Position numbers and translations under genes: made by a program. The notes under the pieces are model-generated. The model was given only the letters and a program-made list of their open reading frames with translations, was not told the origin of the DNA and did no database searches. Shown here in pieces: positions 26,963 through 35,730 of a DNA stretch of 64,000 bases. Position 1 is the first letter of the stretch, and each line of letters starts with the position of its first letter. The DNA is from VAZQ01 sp963753575. GTDB lineage: Bacteria > Pseudomonadota > Alphaproteobacteria > Rhizobiales > Xanthobacteraceae. The stretch lies in the NCBI GenBank assembly GCA_963753575.1, contig CAVWCR010000003.1:3906001-3970000 (forward strand), read 5' to 3'.

Positions 26963-27756
26963 ACGTCGAGGATCCCTTCGGCATTGAAATGCCTACGAAT
27001 GGCTGCCACGTGCCGTCCGAATTCCGAAGTGTTGTGCATCACAAGCGTGCGCGGTCTTGGCAGGTCAACGTCGATGACGTCCACAATGCGTCCCGGACGA
27101 GGGGTCATGACGGCGACACGGTCCGCGAGGTAGACCGCTTCGGGTATGCTGTGCGTCACGAACAAGACGGTCTTCCTGCTACGGCTCCAGATTCGCTGCA
27201 GCTCCTCGTTCATTGACTCGCGCGTCATCGCGTCGAGTGCGCCGAACGGCTCGTCCATCAGTAGAAACGATGGATCGTGAATCAGCGCCCGGCATATTCC
27301 GACGCGCTGCTGCATACCGCCCGACAATTCAGAGGGATACTTGTCCTCAAAACCCGCTAGCCGGGTCATCTGGATTAGCTGCTGGGCGCGCGCGACGGAT
27401 TCGCTTTCGTTCCGCTTCTGTATTTCGACTGGAACAAGAATGTTCTGCATCACGGTGCGCCACGGCAGAAGAACGGGCGCCTGGAATACCACGCCGATCT
27501 CCCGGCTCGGACCGCTCAATCTTTGACCCGCGACGTGAACTTCCCCCGCGGAAGCCTGGAGCACTCCTGACAAAATCTTGAGGAGCGTCGTCTTTCCGCA
27601 GCCGCTGGGGCCGACGATGCTGACGAACTCGTTTTCTGCGATTTCGAGATTGACGTCTTTGAGGGCCTGGATGGTCTTCCCGTCCCTCGACGTGTAAGCC
27701 CTCTCGAGGTTCGAGACTCTGACCAAGGGTGGCCTGTCCGGTAGCACAGCGTTCAT
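26959..27756 (-). CDS. ABC transporter ATP-binding protein
   Basis: 265 residues. Walker A GPSGCGKTT (49-57), a Q-loop VVFQAPVLLPWRTV, the signature LSGGMQQRVGICRAL, Walker B FLLMDEPFGALDA and the switch His in VTHSIPEAVYLADRV are all intact. It energises the SsuC/NrtB-type permease encoded directly downstream; the two genes overlap by four bases. The substrate-binding protein gene lies 32 bases upstream but carries a frameshift, so the complex may lack its specificity subunit. Confidence 0.95.
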   Translation of the reverse strand: MNAVLPDRPPLVRVSNLERAYTSRDGKTIQALKDVNLEIAENEFVSIVGPSGCGKTTLLKILSGVLQASAGEVHVAGQRLSGPSREIGVVFQAPVLLPWRTVMQNILVPVEIQKRNESESVARAQQLIQMTRLAGFEDKYPSELSGGMQQRVGICRALIHDPSFLLMDEPFGALDAMTRESMNEELQRIWSRSRKTVLFVTHSIPEAVYLADRVAVMTPRPGRIVDVIDVDLPRPRTLVMHNTSEFGRHVAAIRRHFNAEGILDV

Positions 27757-27788
27757 AATAGAGCATCGGCCGCCATTAGCACCAATGC

Positions 27789-28911
27789 TCAGAATCTGCA
27801 GCCTTTCGCGCTGGCTTCGATCGCGCTGGCGTCGACTTCGTTTATCTTCTGGTAGTAGTCGGCAGCCTTCAGCCCGAGGGCGTCGGCCGGCATGCTTTTG
27901 TCGATCTGCTTGGATTCCGCCATGAAGCGGACGAGACGATCCCAGCTCGCGACATTGAAGTTGCCCCAGAGCCTATCGCTGCCGAACAGCTTACGACCAT
28001 TGTCCCAGGACTGCCGCTGCGCCGACAAGAGGTTGAGCTCGGAGCGCAGTGCAGTGGCGTCGTCCATGCCGCTGGGTTTCGTTGAGGGATATTTGGCCCA
28101 GTGCAGCTTGACGGCGCATTCTGGATTGGCCCGTGTGAAGATCATTCCCTTGATGGCGCCGCGTGCGATGGCGACCGTCATCTCGGGATTCTTCTCGGCC
28201 GTATTGCGCATGACGCCCAGCGCATATTCCGGATAGGTGTTCCAGTCCTTTCCCACGATTTTTCGTAACTTTAGGCCGGCGTTTTCAAAGCCTGCGATCG
28301 CAGTGCCCCAATAGATCAGGCCCTGCACACGGCCCGATTTGATTGCCTGCACGGCAGTCGCGCCGAATCCCGTGGCGACATATTGGATGTCGCGCGCCGG
28401 ATCCATTCCGTTCTGGTGCAGCAGGCCATTCAGGCTGACGATTGCGCCGGTGGCAAGATTAACAACGCCGATCGTCGCTCCTTTCAGATCCTTGACTGTC
28501 CTGATCGGGCTGCCCCTCTTGGACGACCAGGGCAAAATCCGAGGTTTGAAAGGTCATGGCGACGCGGACCGGCTGATTGCTCTTGATATTCGCCAGCACG
28601 ATCGCATTCGCGCTTGCCGCGGCAAATTCGGCATTGCCGCCGACAAGCTGCTGCACGGCCTGCAGAGAGCCATCTGCGGTATGCAGATCGACGTCGTAAC
28701 CTTCGTCGCGCCAATATCCGAGCGTGATTGGAAGCGTGAGCTGGGAGTACGTCACGTTAAGGACGGGTGTGGCAACGACAATATCGACTTTCTTCAGCGG
28801 CTTCTGCAGCGCCACGGAGATGCTCGCGCTGCCAAGCGCCGCAACCGATATCAAGATGCCCAGACTTGCAGTGATCGCACTGCATGACCGCAAGTGTTGT
28901 GCGACCTCCAT
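27789..28911 (-). pseudogene. ABC transporter substrate-binding protein (NMT1/SsuA-like) with one frameshift
   Basis: The first frame starts at an ATG at 28911 with a signal-like helix (ITASLGILISVAALGSAS) and gives KKVDIVVATPVLNVTYSQLTL, ending FALVVQEGQPDQ. The next frame continues SPIRTVKDLKGATIGVVN to the end (IEASAKGCRF). The join falls at a four-base G run on the coding strand (plus-strand CCCC at 28513-28516): with three G the frames fuse to QEG-SPIRTVKDLKG, the expected family sequence. Only this single base separates it from an intact gene of about 373 codons. It may be a recent loss, phase variation or a sequencing error. It precedes the ATPase and permease genes. Confidence 0.85.
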
Positions 28912-29021
28912 AAATCCTCCAGTTGTCCACGCCTTTTGGGCCTAGCCAGCGTGCGCGGGTGATCTGGCTGCTAATTTATTGTACATGTTTTTTGCAGTTG
29001 GGAGCCGGCGTCGCAGGCACG

Positions 29022-29039
29022 TTATAAGAAATCTGCACA
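29022..29039 (+). promoter_or_regulatory. Conserved upstream motif, copy 1 (before the ornithine-cyclodeaminase-like gene)
   Basis: TTATAAGAAATCTGCACA lies about 85 bases before the start at 29124. The same motif with one change occurs at 30410-30427, and similar spacing of AAAAAA and ATGGCT runs follows in both. It is probably a shared promoter or operator. Confidence 0.5.
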
Positions 29040-29123
29040 GGGAGTCAAAAAAAGACATGGCTGGTCGCCGCGAGGGAGCCAAACAATTATTTCTTGCAAC
29101 GGTGTTGCCGCGAAGGAGCCAGC

Positions 29124-30281
29124 ATGGCGCTTTATCTGAACAACGACGACCAGCGGTGTGCGATCAGCATCCCCGAAGCAATCGAGGCGATGGAACGGAT
29201 GTTACGGCAATTCGCGTGCGGCGATGCGATCCGGCGGCCGCGCATCGATAATTTCCTGCCGACCATGCGCCCAGATGAATTCTTTTGTTTCAGCTCAATG
29301 GAAGGCGGCTCGCGCGCACCAGGCTACTACGCGCTGCGCATCAAGCCGGACATCATTAGTTGGCCGCGAGTCAACGGCAAGGTGCGGCAACAGAAGTATG
29401 CTACCCGGCCGGGCCTCTATGCCGGTCTTGTCCTGCTCTACAATACCGATAGCGCGGAGTTCCTCGCACTCCTTAACGATGGCCATGTTCAGCACGTGCG
29501 CGTGGCTGTCACCGCGGCCATCGGCGTCAAGTACATGGCGAGGCCCGACTCCAGGGTTCTGGGTGTCATCGGCTCCGGCGGCATGGCGCGCTACTTCGCG
29601 ATGGCGATGAGTGCGGTGCGTCCGATCGAGCGCATCCAGGCGTACAGTCCCCATCGCGGACACCTCGAACGATACTGCGCCGAAATGATGGCAGAGCTTG
29701 GCTGCGAGGTCGCGCCTTGCCTCTCAGCCGGACAAGCTGTCGCAGACGCCGACATCGTCTCCCTTTGCACCAGCTCGCAGGAGCCGGTGATCGAACCGGA
29801 GCATATCCGGCCGGGAGTGCACGTTACGAATGTGTTGACCAACGAACTGTCGCCCGAGGCTTTTGCACGGATCGGAGTGGTCGGCCTGCTTGCTCGGCGT
29901 ACCCCCATGTCTGCCGCCGGGTACGTGGACGACGACTTCGGCGGCATTCGCGGCAGTGCCATGGCTTACGTCGGCGGTCAGCCAGCCGAGCGCGACAGGG
30001 TTCCTGTCTATCCGAAAAATCCGGACCGCTATCCCAATGCGAAATACGTCGACTGCGTCGACTGGAAAACAGGCGAACCCTACCGTCGCGAACGGCCTGA
30101 CGAGATTACGACCATTGCCACCAACTCCAACGGCGTGCTCGAGGGCGAGACAGGCCCGAGCTCGGGTTTTCAGGGACTGCAATTCGCGTCGGTCGCTGGC
30201 GCCATGTTCGAGAGCGCAAAACGAAAAGGCATCGGCAGCGAACTGCCAGCCGAGATGTTCTTGCAGGATATTCCGACCTGA
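29124..30281 (+). CDS. Ornithine cyclodeaminase/mu-crystallin family enzyme
   Basis: 385 residues from the ATG at 29124 (GAAGGAG upstream). The NAD-binding Rossmann turn is visible as VLGVIGSGGMARYFAMAM. The family substrate region KYATRPGLYAGLVLLYNTDSAEFLALL (here in part) and HVQHVRVAVTAAIGVKYMAR precede it. Members include ornithine cyclodeaminase, ketimine reductases and alanine or tauropine dehydrogenase-like enzymes; many reduce cyclic imines or deaminate amino acids. A long, unusual C-terminal part (PKNPDRYPNAKYVDCVDW) distinguishes it from ornithine cyclodeaminase proper, so its reaction is open. It is divergent from the ABC transporter operon. Confidence 0.82.
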   Translation: MALYLNNDDQRCAISIPEAIEAMERMLRQFACGDAIRRPRIDNFLPTMRPDEFFCFSSMEGGSRAPGYYALRIKPDIISWPRVNGKVRQQKYATRPGLYAGLVLLYNTDSAEFLALLNDGHVQHVRVAVTAAIGVKYMARPDSRVLGVIGSGGMARYFAMAMSAVRPIERIQAYSPHRGHLERYCAEMMAELGCEVAPCLSAGQAVADADIVSLCTSSQEPVIEPEHIRPGVHVTNVLTNELSPEAFARIGVVGLLARRTPMSAAGYVDDDFGGIRGSAMAYVGGQPAERDRVPVYPKNPDRYPNAKYVDCVDWKTGEPYRRERPDEITTIATNSNGVLEGETGPSSGFQGLQFASVAGAMFESAKRKGIGSELPAEMFLQDIPT

Positions 30282-30409
30282 CGTTTCGCCGTCATCGGCA
30301 TGCGTCCGCAGCGTCGATTGAGCGCGGGCCACGGCACTTGCGCCGACCGCCGTCTGGCATGCGTCTTGCTTCGTGAATGCTCGATGACAGCGCATGGTGC
30401 GATTCAGTC

Positions 30410-30427
30410 TTATAAGAAAACTGCACA
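30410..30427 (+). promoter_or_regulatory. Conserved upstream motif, copy 2 (before the extracellular binding protein gene)
   Basis: TTATAAGAAAACTGCACA lies 90 bases before the start at 30517; 17 of 18 bases equal those at 29022-29039. Two genes of one region sharing this suggests joint control, with the regulator unknown (the tandem-HTH LysR protein at 35731 is a candidate). Confidence 0.5.
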
Positions 30428-30516
30428 TGGGCTCTGAAAAAAGAAATGGCTTGCCAGCATTCGCAAGCCGAACAATTGCTCGCTTGCGAGAGCGTCACTC
30501 CAGGGGGAGATACACG

Positions 30517-31587
30517 ATGGCGCGTGCGACGACTTTACTCCGTCTGACGCTGGTGGCGATGAGCGTGCATCTTTGCACGGCCGCCACGGCATCGGCCCAG
30601 TCCGCAAAAACTGAAATCGAGGCAATCGCGCTATACCAGGGCCCGGATCGACAGCAGAAGCTGTTGGAAGGCGCCAGGAAGGAAGGAAGCCTCAACCTAT
30701 ACACGTCGATGATCGCCGCGGACCAGAACGTATTGGCCGACGCCTTTGCGAAGAAATACGGCATCAAGCTGCAATACTGGCGGGCGAGCTCGGAAGCATT
30801 GCTGCAGCGACTCGTTGCGGAAGCCCGCGCTGGTCGCTTTGACGCGGACGTCGTCGACAACAACGCCACGCAGGTGGAGGCGCTGCGCCGCGAGCGCCTG
30901 CTGCAGAAGGTCGAGTCACCGCTGCATGCCAGACTTATCGGCGAAGCCGTGCCTGCCCACAAGGAATGGGTGGGCAATAGCATCGACCTGATTATTCAGA
31001 GCTACAACAGAAACCAGATCCAGCCCGCAGATCTGCCTCGGTCCTACCAGGACCTGCTCAATCCCAAATGGAAGGGGCGATTGGGCGTGGAAGCCACAGA
31101 CCAGCATTGGTTCGCAGCCATTCTGGAAGAGCTCGGCCACGACGCGGGCATGGAATTGTTCAAGAAGATCGTCGACACGAACGGCATCTCAGTCCGCAAT
31201 GGCCATTCGCTCCTTGCCAACATGGTCGCCTCGGGGGAAGTGCCGCTGGCGCTTACGGTCTACCAGTATCTGCCGGCCGCCATCAAAAGGAAGGGCGGGC
31301 CGATTGAGCCGTTCGTCATTTCGTCAGCGACCGGTGCGTTTCGCTCCATCGGCCTGCTCAAGAATGCGCGCCATCCTCACGTGGCGCTGCTCTACTACGA
31401 CTTCCTGCTCAGCGCCGAAGGCCAGCAGATCCTGCTGAGCCGCTCGCGTGGCCCGACCAGCAAGGACATCGACTCGCCGTGGAAAAACATGCCGATCAAG
31501 TTCATCGATCCGGGCCGTGCGCTGGATGAAAACGACCAGTGGACGCGGGACTTTGAAGAAGCGGTGACCAAACGGGCGCAGAAATAG
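30517..31587 (+). CDS. Extracellular solute-binding protein (iron/spermidine ABC type)
   Basis: 356 residues from the ATG at 30517, with AGGGGGAG before it; a longer frame from 30394 would place 41 residues ahead of the signal peptide. Signal peptide: TTLLRLTLVAMSVHLCTA, ending ASAQS. The mature protein has LLEGARKEGSLNLYTSM, the LNPKWKGRLGVEATDQHWF hinge and SGEVPLALTVYQYLP, typical for the bacterial solute-binding families that bind Fe3+, polyamines or phosphonate-like ligands. No permease or ATPase of its own is adjacent. It lies between an ornithine-cyclodeaminase-like gene and a convergent Rieske oxygenase gene. Confidence 0.88.
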   Translation: MARATTLLRLTLVAMSVHLCTAATASAQSAKTEIEAIALYQGPDRQQKLLEGARKEGSLNLYTSMIAADQNVLADAFAKKYGIKLQYWRASSEALLQRLVAEARAGRFDADVVDNNATQVEALRRERLLQKVESPLHARLIGEAVPAHKEWVGNSIDLIIQSYNRNQIQPADLPRSYQDLLNPKWKGRLGVEATDQHWFAAILEELGHDAGMELFKKIVDTNGISVRNGHSLLANMVASGEVPLALTVYQYLPAAIKRKGGPIEPFVISSATGAFRSIGLLKNARHPHVALLYYDFLLSAEGQQILLSRSRGPTSKDIDSPWKNMPIKFIDPGRALDENDQWTRDFEEAVTKRAQK

Positions 31588-31623
31588 TGCGACGAATAGC
31601 GATCAGCCCCGCCGGCCGGCCCG

Positions 31624-32907
31624 TCAGGAGACTTCGGCAGGTTGAGGAGGTTGCATTTCGTTGCGGTGCAGGCCGTAGGCCTCGTGGAAGGTGTCGAGAT
31701 CGATTACCTTGTTTTTCTGAGGGTCGCGGATCATGCCAATCGGTTCTTTGCCATCACGAACGGCGTCGATCTGATCCTTCAGGAGCTTGCGCAACATCGC
31801 AATCCCGCGGTCCGAGAACCCGAGATGTTCCTGTGAGCGGTCGGTGAGTGCGCCCTGCGATTCCCAAGCAAGCGCGTCCTGGGCCGTCACGATATTCATG
31901 TCGTGTTCGCCCTCTGGCGTCCTGAGTTCGCAATACTCAAACGGGACATCGTCCTGGTCGGGATTCGACCGCGTCGTGCGCGACGGTATGAAGTTCACCT
32001 GATATTGCAGGGTGTGCGTGTCGTCGATCGGAAGCCGTATCTGCATGTTGTGCAGGTAACCGAGCTTCGTTTCCTCCTCGGTGAAATGCTGCGCGTACCG
32101 GAAGCCCTGCTTGCGGACGGAATTGAGACTGAGCACGAGGCGCAGGGTCGTGGGGAACACGAGCGGGTGCTGTTCCAGCAGAGGAGGATCGCCGGGCCGG
32201 TGCCCAAGCGTCGTGCGTCGCTTTTGAATTCCGTATTCGAAGCGGAAGAACTCGTTCTTTTCCTCGTATTCGGGCTGCAGGCCCAAAGCGATAAATCGCT
32301 CTGCGCCGACCGGCATGTTGGGCGAGCCGACCGTGCCGTGCAGCCAGTAGAGATGCGCGGGGTCGACGGAGTTCTCCATCGCCTGCAGCCAGTTACAGTT
32401 GATGATCGATTCGACGATCACCGCACGCCTGCCATCTTCGCGTGCCAGCACGTCCCAGCGCGGCAGAAGCGGCGCCGGCGCCGGCCCCAGATACGCGAAC
32501 AAAAGGCCGCCCAACATCTGAACAGGATACGCGGTGTGCTGGATGCGGTCCTTGTAGGTGCTGTTCGCGGGCTCTGCAGGCTGCTCGAGGCAGCGGCCCT
32601 CCGCATTGAACTTCCAGCCGTGATACGGGCAGCGGATACCCTGTGCATCGACCTTGCCGTAGGTAAACGAAGCCCGCCGGTGCGGGCAATGTTTCCCGAC
32701 CAGCCCGTAGCTCGGATGGGATTGCCCCTCCGCCGGCAGCAAGCGGAACATGACCAGATCCTCGCCGAGGACTCTGACTTCCTTGATTGGCTTCTCCGCT
32801 GTCAATTCGCCAGCGGCGGACACCGGATGCCAGTAACGCCGTAGCAAGTCGCCCGCGGGCGTGCCCGGGCCAACTCGGGTCAGAAATTCATTTTGTTCCG
32901 GGGTCAT
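31624..32907 (-). CDS. Rieske non-haem iron oxygenase, large subunit (second copy)
   Basis: 427 residues starting MTPEQNEFLTRVGPGTPAG, the same opening as the copy at 17858. Rieske ligands C74-P-H76 and C93-x-x-H96 (CPYHGWKF) are intact. The mononuclear iron motif is ENSVDPAHLYWLHG. Close relatives hydroxylate phthalate, vanillate or related acids, or O-demethylate. No ferredoxin reductase is nearby, so electrons must come from a general or distant reductase. It is divergent from the bicupin gene, with 186 bases between that include a GGGGGG run and AT-rich DNA. Confidence 0.92.
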   Translation of the reverse strand: MTPEQNEFLTRVGPGTPAGDLLRRYWHPVSAAGELTAEKPIKEVRVLGEDLVMFRLLPAEGQSHPSYGLVGKHCPHRRASFTYGKVDAQGIRCPYHGWKFNAEGRCLEQPAEPANSTYKDRIQHTAYPVQMLGGLLFAYLGPAPAPLLPRWDVLAREDGRRAVIVESIINCNWLQAMENSVDPAHLYWLHGTVGSPNMPVGAERFIALGLQPEYEEKNEFFRFEYGIQKRRTTLGHRPGDPPLLEQHPLVFPTTLRLVLSLNSVRKQGFRYAQHFTEEETKLGYLHNMQIRLPIDDTHTLQYQVNFIPSRTTRSNPDQDDVPFEYCELRTPEGEHDMNIVTAQDALAWESQGALTDRSQEHLGFSDRGIAMLRKLLKDQIDAVRDGKEPIGMIRDPQKNKVIDLDTFHEAYGLHRNEMQPPQPAEVS

Positions 32908-33093
32908 GATGAGGTGACTCCTCTGGCCATTCCGAAAGCGATCGCCGACCCTGCAATTGTCTTTGATCTCGTCGTCGCGAACAGTTCTTTTTCTGGGGGG
33001 GGAATTGCTGAATTCTTATATTGATGTGCCGGCAAGTTGTTGCTTTTCTCGCCCCACCGGTCCGCAGAGTCCGAAGTCACGAGGCATGATCAG

Positions 33094-34224
33094 ATGAGCA
33101 GTGCATCAAGCGGGTCCACCCCGAACGTATGCAACCAGTCCCTAATCCTGCGGGACCCCTATCTCGAATGGGTAGAGCGGGAGGGCATCCCGGTAGTCGA
33201 GGACTTTGGCGTCAACCTGTTCGAAGTCCAGACCGGACCTTGGGCGCGCATCGACGCGCTCGGGGCCGCCGTCCATCTGAAGGGGCGCGGCGATTTCATG
33301 TCGATGTTCGTGGTCGAGTTGGAACCGGGCGCCGCAACATCGCCCCAGCGCCACTTGTACGAGGAAACGGTCTACGTGCTGGCCGGAGGCGGAAACACAA
33401 CGGTCGTGGCGGGCGACGGGAGGAAGTACAGTTTCGAGTGGGGCGTCGGCAGCCTGTTCGCCATCCCACTGAACGCAACCTACCAGCACTTCAACGGCAG
33501 CGGCATTGAAAACGCCCGCATGGTGTGCAGCACCACTGCGCCCGCGGCGCTCAATATGTACCATAGCGAAGCCTTTGTGTTCGACAACCCGTGGAACTTT
33601 CCCGAGCGCATGGGCAAGGAGAAATATTACAACGGCGACGGCGACTACACTCCGATCAGGGCGGGCCTCAACCTCTGGGAAACAAATTTCGTGCCCGACC
33701 TGACAGCGCTGAAGCTGACCGAATGGGGCGAGCGCGGCGCCGGCAGTACTAACATCAACCTGCTCATGGCCGATAGCGTCATGCATGTGCACACTTCGGA
33801 AATGCCGGTCGGAACCTATAAGAAAGCACACCGCCACGACCCGGGCGCGCATGTCATGTGCGTCACCGGCAAGGGGTACTCGCTGGGCTGGTACAAGGGC
33901 GAAAGCGACTTGATCCGTGTCGACTGGACCCACGGCGTGGTGTTCGCGCCGCCGAACAACATGTTTCATCAGCACTTCAATGCCGGTCCGAAGCCGGCGC
34001 GCTATCTCGCCACGATCTTCGGCAGCGTGCGCTACCCGTTCCTGGACAACAAACGCAAGCTGAACGAAGGCGGCGTGGACACCGACGTCAAGCTGGGCGG
34101 CAACCAGATCGAGTACGAAGACCAGTTCCCCCTGATCGCCGAGATGTTCGATCAGGCCGCGCGGGAGAACGGCTTCGAGGTCAAGATGTCGAAGTACAAC
34201 ATTCCCGGCATGCGCAAGTCATAG
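33094..34224 (+). CDS. Bicupin protein, possibly a dioxygenase
   Basis: 376 residues from the ATG at 33094. Two cupin halves are visible. The first has ATSPQRHLYEETVYVLAGGGNT with H and E positions (in part here), the second YKKAHRHDPGAHVMCVTGKG with HxH and NMFHQHFNAG for the last His. In the second half the usual metal Glu is replaced, so a three-His site like that of gentisate 1,2-dioxygenase or 1-hydroxy-2-naphthoate dioxygenase is likely. A ring-cleavage role would fit the two Rieske genes and the dehydrogenase next door, but bicupins also include isomerases and storage-like proteins. Confidence 0.75.
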   Translation: MSSASSGSTPNVCNQSLILRDPYLEWVEREGIPVVEDFGVNLFEVQTGPWARIDALGAAVHLKGRGDFMSMFVVELEPGAATSPQRHLYEETVYVLAGGGNTTVVAGDGRKYSFEWGVGSLFAIPLNATYQHFNGSGIENARMVCSTTAPAALNMYHSEAFVFDNPWNFPERMGKEKYYNGDGDYTPIRAGLNLWETNFVPDLTALKLTEWGERGAGSTNINLLMADSVMHVHTSEMPVGTYKKAHRHDPGAHVMCVTGKGYSLGWYKGESDLIRVDWTHGVVFAPPNNMFHQHFNAGPKPARYLATIFGSVRYPFLDNKRKLNEGGVDTDVKLGGNQIEYEDQFPLIAEMFDQAARENGFEVKMSKYNIPGMRKS

Positions 34225-34249
34225 ACGCTGCGCGTATCCGTTGAAGGAT

Positions 34250-35488
34250 TCACCGCTTTAGTCCCGGCCGCCGGTCGGCCGGCAGCTGCACCTGATGCTG
34301 CATGTGAATTTCACGCCGCTCCGCAGCCGAACGGATGATGCCCAGGCACGCCTCCGTCGTGGCCTTGCCCCAGGGGCCATCGCTGTACTCGAGCGGCTCA
34401 TCGCGCGCCCATGCGCGATACATCAGGTCGAGCTCGATTTCGGTATACATGCGCGGAGCGAACTTTTCCTCGTGCCACGTGTCCCGGCCGTAGACCATGA
34501 TTCCCTCGGGGCTCTGGCGGATGGCGCCCCGCTCGCAGCTCACGACGGTCAGGCCGAAGAATTGATGTTTGCTGGCCGGCGCATCGGGGCCGGTCCGGCT
34601 GCGTGTCCCCCCGACGCGGGTAGCATCCTTGAAGGCGTATTCGTCGTCCTGCATGGCGAAGCTTCGGGTCTGTCGGTGCGCCCCGAGATTGGCTTGTCGG
34701 TCGCGAGGGCGCCCCTGCAGTCCGATTCCGAAGGTCAGTTCGGCGCTGTCGAAATGTCCATGCGCGTCGAAGACAACGGTGGCGGGCGTGCCGTCGTCAA
34801 ATTCCAGGAAGGCCGCATAGGCGCCTTCGATGCGGCGCGCGGGATCGGCGAGAACGGTTGCGCCTCGGACGCTGCGCACCATACCGCCACCTAGCATCCG
34901 CACGATATCGACCTGGACCGTACCCTGGCGCAACACCAGATTTCCCTCCAGCGTGGTGGGATCGAGTTCGTCGCGGCTGCGGGGCCGGTATAGCCACTCG
35001 TTGTAATAACTGGAGGCAATCATGATCGGCCGTCCCAGCATGCCGCTGCGGATGATCTCGACCATTTTCAAGATAGCGGCGTCTAGACTTTGCGAATGGC
35101 CAATTAATAGCCGGACGCCATTGCGGTCCGCAGCGCGGATCATCGCGTCGCAATCGTCCAGCGTGAGTGCCATGGGTTTATCAGCGATGACCTGCTTGCC
35201 GTGCTCCGCGGCGACGATGGCGTGTTCGGCGTGAAGCATACTGGGGGTGAGGATATAAACGGCGTCGATGTCGGCCACCTTGCACAGGTCCTGTACACTG
35301 GCATAGGTTCGGCCGCCATTAAGTCTGGCGAACGCCTCTCGCGCTTCGGGCCGTGGGTCGGCTGCTGCGACGAGTTCGACGTTGGGATGGTTGGTCAGGC
35401 CTGGCGAGGCGGACAGCGCATTCACCGCGCCGGCACCCAGCCCGGCAAGCCCGATCCGCATCGCCCGCGTTGAATTTTTCGCACTCAT
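34250..35488 (-). CDS. Gfo/Idh/MocA family oxidoreductase
   Basis: 412 residues from the ATG at 35488, with TTTAGGA before it; the upstream ATG at 35524 lacks a site. The N-terminal Rossmann fold has MRIGLAGLGAGAVNAL, then VYILTPSMLHAEHAI and GKQVIADKPMALTLDD with the family's EKP-like lysine (DKP here). The C-terminal part is the usual alpha/beta substrate domain. Relatives include dihydrodiol dehydrogenases such as 4,5-dihydroxyphthalate dehydrogenase, which act after Rieske dioxygenases. The bicupin gene converges on it from the left. The stretch TRVGGTRSRTGPDAPASKHQ looks like a lineage-specific loop. Confidence 0.85.
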   Translation of the reverse strand: MSAKNSTRAMRIGLAGLGAGAVNALSASPGLTNHPNVELVAAADPRPEAREAFARLNGGRTYASVQDLCKVADIDAVYILTPSMLHAEHAIVAAEHGKQVIADKPMALTLDDCDAMIRAADRNGVRLLIGHSQSLDAAILKMVEIIRSGMLGRPIMIASSYYNEWLYRPRSRDELDPTTLEGNLVLRQGTVQVDIVRMLGGGMVRSVRGATVLADPARRIEGAYAAFLEFDDGTPATVVFDAHGHFDSAELTFGIGLQGRPRDRQANLGAHRQTRSFAMQDDEYAFKDATRVGGTRSRTGPDAPASKHQFFGLTVVSCERGAIRQSPEGIMVYGRDTWHEEKFAPRMYTEIELDLMYRAWARDEPLEYSDGPWGKATTEACLGIIRSAAERREIHMQHQVQLPADRRPGLKR

Positions 35489-35730
35489 TGAATGTCCTAA
35501 ATAAGCGCTATTTCTTGTCGGCATTCGGCACTATGAGCTTCTCACAGCGCTAGAAAGGATTTGCAACGGGTAATACGACCCCGTATCGACGCTTGCAGCG
35601 CGGGGACGCCATCCGGCGGGGTCCTCAGCAGCTGAAACGTCGCGGACGGGCTGACCCTTGTCGCGCTCCAAACAGACGGAATATAGTCCCTTGATTTTCA
35701 CGGAGCCGTTCGATCAGGCGCGACAAACCG

